From assembly GCF_013031245.1 (NCBI RefSeq), contig NZ_WPZL01000027.1, positions 1-53,986 of the forward strand: DNA of 53,986 nucleotides, written 5' to 3'. This DNA comes from Ruegeria lacuscaerulensis (lineage in GTDB: Bacteria > Pseudomonadota > Alphaproteobacteria > Rhodobacterales > Rhodobacteraceae). The notes under the pieces were generated by a model. That model ran no database searches. It saw nothing but the letters and a program-made list of their open reading frames with translations, and was not told where the DNA came from. The position numbers and the translations under genes are program-made. Below are positions 49,403-53,986 of the stretch, one piece after another. Each line of letters starts with the position of its first letter. Positions within the stretch are counted from its first letter, which is position 1.

Positions 49403-51532
49403 TCAGGCAGATTGCCTGCTTTTTAGCCGGTTCCTCAACATCAACGCTCCCCCGATCACCAAACCCAACAGGTCGGTCCACCAGTCCCCCGAAATCATGC
49501 AGACAGCGCCGAAAAGCAAAATCAAGCGCACGATTGGACCCGCTGGACCGATGAACCATGCCTGCACCGAACCAGCCAGCATGAAAACCCCAAAGAGCGC
49601 CGTGACGAGATTGCGCGCGCTGACATACCACGGGGCTTCCAGCAAAAGACCCGGGCTATAGAAGAACATGAAGGGTACAATGAAGGCGGCCAGCCCTACC
49701 TTGAAGCTGGTTACCGACGTACGCATCGGCTCGGACCCTGCGATTGCGGCACCAGCGTATGCCGCAAGAGCGACGGGCGGGGTGATTGCTGAAACTACGG
49801 CGAAATAGAAGACAAAAAAATGTGCGATAAGGGGTTTGATACCAATCTCGATCAACCCGGGTGCGACAACTGAGGCCGCCACCGCATAAGCGGCCGTCGT
49901 CGGCATGCCCATGCCCAGGATCACCGCAATCATCATCGCAAAGATCAGCGCCACCAACGTGCTTTGTTGTGCGAGGTCGAAAAGCAAGCTGGAGAAACGA
50001 GCGCCCACACCCGTAAGTGAAATCACACCGACGATCAGGCCTGCGCAGGCACAAACGACAATAATCTGCAGCGACATCCGACCGCCATTTCCCAAAGCCT
50101 CGTACACTTCTCGCGGACCCATGCGAAACGGTGTCAGCCAGCTGACCATGGCTGCCGACACAATGGCAAGCGTGCCCGCGCGGATGACGGAATAGCCGCT
50201 GAAAAGTGCGCCGATCAGGATAAAGATGGGAATGAAGAGATAGACTTGGCGTATCAGGTCAGACAGCCGTGGCAGCTCATCCGGGCGCATCCCGCGCATC
50301 CCGGTGCGACTGGCCTCAAAATCGACCATAAAATAGATCGACGCGAAGTAAAGGATCGCCGGGATCAGCGCTGCGATCACCAATTCCGTGTAAGGGATAC
50401 CGGTTATTTCAGCCATGATGAACGCGCCTGCGCCCATGATGGGCGGCATGATCTGACCACCGGTCGACGCCGCTGCTTCGATTGCGCCCGCAGATTGAGG
50501 GCGGTATCCCACCTTTTTCATCAACGGGATGGTAAGCGATCCTGTTGATACGACATTGCCCGCAGAAGTGCCGTTGATCATGCCCATCAGACCCGAAGCA
50601 AGCACCGAAACCTTGGCGGGTCCACCACGCGCACGGCCCGCTGCGGCGAAGGCAAAGTCGACGAAATAGTCCCCGACTTTGGAGCTTTGCAAAAAGGCTG
50701 CAAAAACGATGAAAAGGATGATGTATGTCGATGACACTGCTGTTGTCGGGCCAAGCAAGCCGTTGTCGGTGACGATATAGGTGAAAAACCTCTTCAGGTC
50801 ATAGCCCCTGTGTTCCAGAAAGCCTGGCATCCAGGGTCCCAAAAAGGCGTATGCGATAAAGGCAAGTGTGATGACGACAAGAGCCAAACCGGCAAGCCTG
50901 CGGGTCAGTTCTGCGATCAGCACGACGATGACGAAGGCGGCCCAGCCATTGTTTTCGTCAGCAAAAGGTGTTCCGGCCCGCAATCGTAATGACAGCGTGT
51001 CGAGACTGAAGAGGATAAAACCGCAACTCGCCACTGTCGCAACGATCAAAGCAATATCGGCCAGCGGCAATTGCCCCTGCCGGGCCGGACGGATCCAGCC
51101 GGTCAGAATGGCCAACAGCGCTCCACCGGCAAGGGTCCAGCCATATGGCGCCAGCGTCCAGTCTGGTGGCGCCTGTGCACCGGGTTTCATGGTCAACACC
51201 GCCGCACTCAGTGAGCCAAAGGCCACTAAAACCGCAACAAGGGCCAAACCACCCAGTATCCCCGAGAAGCGTTTCTTTGCGCCTTCAGTCGCGGCTCGCA
51301 CGGACAGGTTTGCGCTTAGACCAAAGCCAAGCATCAATGCGCCGGCAATGTGCAAGATGCGAAATGTCCAGGTTTCCAGCGGGGCAATGTTGAGTACATA
51401 CAAGTGCCATCCGGCGTAGACGGCACATAGCAGGAACCAGATCTTCATCAGCCCTTGCGCGCGGTCCAACTCCGACGTCGCGCCGTTACCGGTGGAGGGT
51501 CCGTCCTGGTGGTGCTTCTGGGTGTCGGTCAT
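49403..51532 (-). CDS. TRAP transporter fused permease (DctQM), TAXI type
   Basis: About 709 aa with some sixteen to eighteen membrane segments: a DctQ-like N-terminal part fused to the large DctM domain, as usual in TAXI TRAP systems. Family blocks include GLMGMINGTSAGNVVSTGSL, GGQIMPPIMGAGAFIMAE and LGMGMPTTAAYAVAASVVAP. ATG 51532 (MTDTQKHHQDG) is preferred. It imports an organic acid or other solute with sodium. The binding protein gene lies 80 bp upstream on the same strand. The solute cannot be deduced. Confidence 0.93.
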   Translation of the reverse strand: MTDTQKHHQDGPSTGNGATSELDRAQGLMKIWFLLCAVYAGWHLYVLNIAPLETWTFRILHIAGALMLGFGLSANLSVRAATEGAKKRFSGILGGLALVAVLVAFGSLSAAVLTMKPGAQAPPDWTLAPYGWTLAGGALLAILTGWIRPARQGQLPLADIALIVATVASCGFILFSLDTLSLRLRAGTPFADENNGWAAFVIVVLIAELTRRLAGLALVVITLAFIAYAFLGPWMPGFLEHRGYDLKRFFTYIVTDNGLLGPTTAVSSTYIILFIVFAAFLQSSKVGDYFVDFAFAAAGRARGGPAKVSVLASGLMGMINGTSAGNVVSTGSLTIPLMKKVGYRPQSAGAIEAAASTGGQIMPPIMGAGAFIMAEITGIPYTELVIAALIPAILYFASIYFMVDFEASRTGMRGMRPDELPRLSDLIRQVYLFIPIFILIGALFSGYSVIRAGTLAIVSAAMVSWLTPFRMGPREVYEALGNGGRMSLQIIVVCACAGLIVGVISLTGVGARFSSLLFDLAQQSTLVALIFAMMIAVILGMGMPTTAAYAVAASVVAPGLIEIGIKPLIAHFFVFYFAVVSAITPPVALAAYAGAAIAGSEPMRTSVTSFKVGLAAFIVPFMFFYSPGLLLEAPWYVSARNLVTALFGVFMLAGSVQAWFIGPAGPIVRLILLFGAVCMISGDWWTDLLGLVIGGALMLRNRLKSRQSA

Positions 51533-51612
51533 CGGCCAAGCCCGTCTGCTGCATCTCCTTTGCATCCCACCGGTTTGGCAGGGTGCCTCGTTTCAGTGGC
51601 TTGTTCTTGGCG

Positions 51613-52605
51613 TCAGCCTTTCAACTCGTCCGGGATTTCGAAACCGTTTTCTTCAAACCAGCGGACGGCACCAGGATGCCACGGGATAAAAGTGTTCTTG
51701 TCGAAATTCTCAGGCAGGGTTTCGACGGCGGCCTTGTGAATCTCGATCATCTGCGGGTTGCTGGTCATCACCGCTTTGACAACCTCGTAGACAAAGCTTT
51801 CAGGCAGGTCGGCATGGGCAATGGCGAAATTCCACATCGACACACTCAGCTGGTCTTCTTCCAGAGACGGATACGTGCCCGCTGGGATCGTAAAGCTGGA
51901 CACAGGTTGCGTGTCGATGACTACGGCCTGCTCTTCAGGGGAAAAGCCGAAGTAAGTTACATCGGTTTGCGCATCCAGCTGGCTGAACGCCGGATAAGGC
52001 AATCCGCCGGCCCAGGTGTAAACATCAATCAGCCCATCCTGCAGCTGGCCCGCCAGGTCCGCAGCACCGCCATTGCGAAACTCGACATTCTTGCCCATGC
52101 CTTCGAGTATGCGCGGCCAATAGGTACCGGGCGTACCTCCTGCCGGTCCCACGCCGACAACGGCACCGTCGGGGATATTGCCGAACTCCGTAATGCCAGA
52201 GCTTTCCAGCGTCACGGCATGAAAGCCTGTTTTGTACATCGGAAAGATCGCGCGAATCTGGTCGTGCTGAAGGCCGGGCGCCAATGCGCTGTTGCCATTG
52301 ATCGCATCAAAGGCAGGTCCCATGGTGACCATTCCCATGTCCAGATCGCCGGTCTGCACCAGTGCAGCATTCTGAACCGGACCACCTGTAACTTCTGTGC
52401 CCCCGGGAACATCCAACGTTTCTGATATCAGGTTGGTCCAGCCCGTGCCGTACACAAAATAGGTGCCACCCTGACTTGCGGTCCCGACCGAAAAACTGTC
52501 GGGCCAGTCGCTTCGGTCTTGGGCCATGGCCATGCCAACGGCAATATAAAATGCACTTGATACAGCGATCGCTTTGCATGCGGTTGAGCGTTGTGTGATT
52601 GTCAT
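51613..52605 (-). CDS. TAXI-family TRAP solute-binding protein
   Basis: About 330 aa with an N-terminal signal peptide (cleavage near AMAQDRS). The mature domain shows the TAXI features FSVGTASQGGTYFVYGTGW and VTGGPVQNAALVQTGDLDMG, VGPAGGTPGTYWPRIL and a C-terminal HPGAVRWFEENG. ATG 52605 has a perfect AGGAGGAG ribosome site. The open frame upstream to 52755 is not family-like. It delivers the solute to the fused permease. Confidence 0.94.
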   Translation of the reverse strand: MTITQRSTACKAIAVSSAFYIAVGMAMAQDRSDWPDSFSVGTASQGGTYFVYGTGWTNLISETLDVPGGTEVTGGPVQNAALVQTGDLDMGMVTMGPAFDAINGNSALAPGLQHDQIRAIFPMYKTGFHAVTLESSGITEFGNIPDGAVVGVGPAGGTPGTYWPRILEGMGKNVEFRNGGAADLAGQLQDGLIDVYTWAGGLPYPAFSQLDAQTDVTYFGFSPEEQAVVIDTQPVSSFTIPAGTYPSLEEDQLSVSMWNFAIAHADLPESFVYEVVKAVMTSNPQMIEIHKAAVETLPENFDKNTFIPWHPGAVRWFEENGFEIPDELKG

Positions 52606-52876
52606 GGTCTCCTCCTGTTGAGACAGGGCAAACTCGGGGTGTTCAGGAAAAACTTCATTTTTTACCCAAACTATAAAGCTATGCGTGTCTCTGATGGAGG
52701 CAAGCGATGTAACGCATTTTCTATTGGCGATTTCCAAAATCTGGGAGGAAGGCAAATGGCGCTATTTGTTGCGACACAGCCGGCGGAAGAGGAACTTATC
52801 GATGCTTTCTATGTCCAAATCCGGACACGGGCATCCGAACGCCGGTTAATGTGACAACACCGGTAGGACGGATTGT

Positions 52877-53068
52877 GCATAAGTTGTCGGGCGATATGCA
52901 GGGCTTCAAACTCAAGTGTACCGCCGCCTGTGGAGCCTAAAAAGGAACGGGGACCAACAACCAGCCATGTCCCGGCATTTCGCGGGGTCGATCCGGCGGC
53001 ATCAATTATTACAACCCGAACGCAACCCCCTCGGTTTCTAAAACCTGTAAGGCTTTTTCGATCCACAT
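52877..53068 (-). pseudogene. xdhC: XdhC remnant, truncated and frameshifted
   Basis: MWIEKALQVLETEG (from ATG 53068) is in one frame. CVRVVIIDAAGSTPRNAGT and GGGTLEFEALHIARQL, the XdhC N-terminal signature, follow in another, so a frameshift lies near 53025. Similarity ends near 52880, after roughly 60 of the expected 250-300 residues. XdhC inserts sulfurated molybdenum cofactor into xanthine dehydrogenase. The start is 5 bp after the xdhB stop, the normal operon order. Confidence 0.8.
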
Positions 53069-53073
53069 TTGGG

Positions 53074-53986
53074 TCAGGCGCGGTTTAGATAGCGCTGCAA
53101 GGTCATCAGGATATTTTCTGCGGTCGCGGGGGCATCGAGACCTTCGTAGTCCCGTCGCTGAACCACGCTTGCCACTGTATCTGACAGAGCGTTCAGAACG
53201 CAGATCGCCAGAAAAAAAGGAGGCTCGCCGATAGCTTTGGGCCGGAACACTGAGTCATCGACATTGGTGGACCAATCGACAAATTCCATGCGCATGTCGT
53301 TCGGACGATCGCTGCAGGTGGGAATTTTGTACGTTGCCGGGGCGTGCGTTCGCGGACGACCCTGATCGTCCCAGATCAGTTCTTAGGTCGTCACCCAGCC
53401 CAGGCCTTGTATGAAACCGCCCTCAAGCAGTCCTAAATCCAAGGCCGGGTTCAAGGATTTGCCGGCGTCGTGCAATAGGTCTAAACGTGTGACCCTTTTC
53501 TCGCCAGTCAGGGTATCGACCACAACTTCGGCAACGGCAGCCCCATAAACATAATTCCGATGAGGCTGCCCGGTCATGGCGATCGGATCATACTGGTCTT
53601 CCGGCGATTTGTAGTGGCCGGTCGCCAACAGCGATAAACGCTTCATAAATTCCTGTCCGGTGAGATCGTCGAATGAAATATCCTGATTTCCGACCCGGAC
53701 CCGGTTAGGCAGAAACACGTCTGATCGCGGGGCACAGAATGTTCTTCGGACAAGAATTCTGTGAGCCGAACCTTGATCTTGCGGGCTGCATTTATGGCTG
53801 CAGCTGCGTTTACGTCGGTTCTCGAAGAAGCCGCAGTGGCAATCGTGTTCGGAACCTTTTCAGTTGTTGTTGCCGAGACGTGGATCCGTTCGACATCTAC
53901 CTGCAATTCTTCGGCAATCACCGGATGTGTTGCAAACTTCTTGCGAGTGAAAAAGTTGCCACTCACAAGGCACACTTATCCTACGA
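53074..53986 (-). pseudogene. xdhB: Xanthine dehydrogenase molybdopterin subunit (XdhB), 3' part, broken
   Basis: Only the C-terminal third is in the window; it continues past the right edge. VIAEELQVDVERIHVSATTT and VPNTIATAASSRTDVN lie in one frame to about 53715. YGAAVAEVVVDTLTGEKRV, LEGGFIQGLGWVTT and GEPPFFLAICVLNAL lie in a second frame after a frameshift. A TAA (GAA expected, at about 53382-53384) interrupts the second frame directly after GWVTT, with ELIWDDQGRPRTHAPATYKI following in frame. Beyond about 53930 the N-terminal side is also not family-like. The gene is non-functional. Confidence 0.85.

Noticed and set aside
1..53986. CRISPR arrays, tRNA or rRNA genes, prophage genes, attachment sites
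   Set aside because: No regularly spaced repeats, cloverleaf-like or rRNA-like sequence, integrase or phage structural gene could be seen on either strand.

Overview
The window looks like a chromosomal accessory region from a marine alphaproteobacterium of the Rhodobacterales (Roseobacter type). The basis is the moderately high GC content, GGAGG-type ribosome sites, many ATGA-overlapped operons, and the gene repertoire: polar amino acid ABC importers, soxBDAG, split TPP decarboxylase, TAXI-type TRAP transporter and several Rieske oxygenases. I see no tRNA, rRNA, CRISPR array or origin.

Layout. 0-3.4 kb: a DMT exporter, then three consecutive broken genes (isochorismatase-type hydrolase, glutathione S-transferase, pirin). 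3.6-9.9 kb: a CMD-family/XRE-cupin/MATE operon divergent from a polar amino acid ABC importer. 9.9-16.1 kb: an oxygenase group comprising a Rieske ferredoxin plus membrane desaturase-like enzyme, an M29/NicX-like protein, a GcvA-like LysR regulator with two matching operators, a VanA-like Rieske oxygenase, a GNAT enzyme and a PhyH dioxygenase. 16.9-19.4 kb: an NhaC antiporter and a GlxA-type regulator. 19.7-25.4 kb: an overlapped minus-strand operon with a small membrane protein, a Rieske oxygenase, two unrecognised paralogous proteins, a DUF1116 protein, an amidase and a 2Fe-2S ferredoxin. 25.8-32.4 kb: two OccR/NocR-like LysR regulators around an aldehyde dehydrogenase and DoeB/AstE-like deacylase pair, divergent from a HisC-like aminotransferase and a two-subunit ComDE-like decarboxylase. 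32.6-43.1 kb: a second ABC importer with its own XRE-cupin regulator, then soxBDAG, a RidA protein and an AEC transporter. 43.2-49.4 kb: IS66, IS3 and IS6 remnants around a formamide cassette (LuxR regulator, FmdA, AmiS/UreI channel, FmdB). 49.4-54 kb: a TAXI TRAP transporter and a decayed xanthine dehydrogenase operon (xdhB, xdhC).

How it may fit together (inference). The central 19.7-43.1 kb reads as a catabolic island for an amino-acid-like, probably N-substituted and possibly heterocyclic compound. Proposed steps are ABC import, oxidation of a secondary amine (SoxBDAG with RidA clearing imines), deacylation, transamination, decarboxylation and aldehyde oxidation, with a Rieske oxygenase plus amidase and DUF1116 protein attacking a ring or ureido group. 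The substrate cannot be read from sequence. An imidazole/histidine-like compound or an opine-like secondary amine are the two ideas that best fit the families present. The formamidase cassette would fit the first, but its IS6 remnants suggest it arrived separately.
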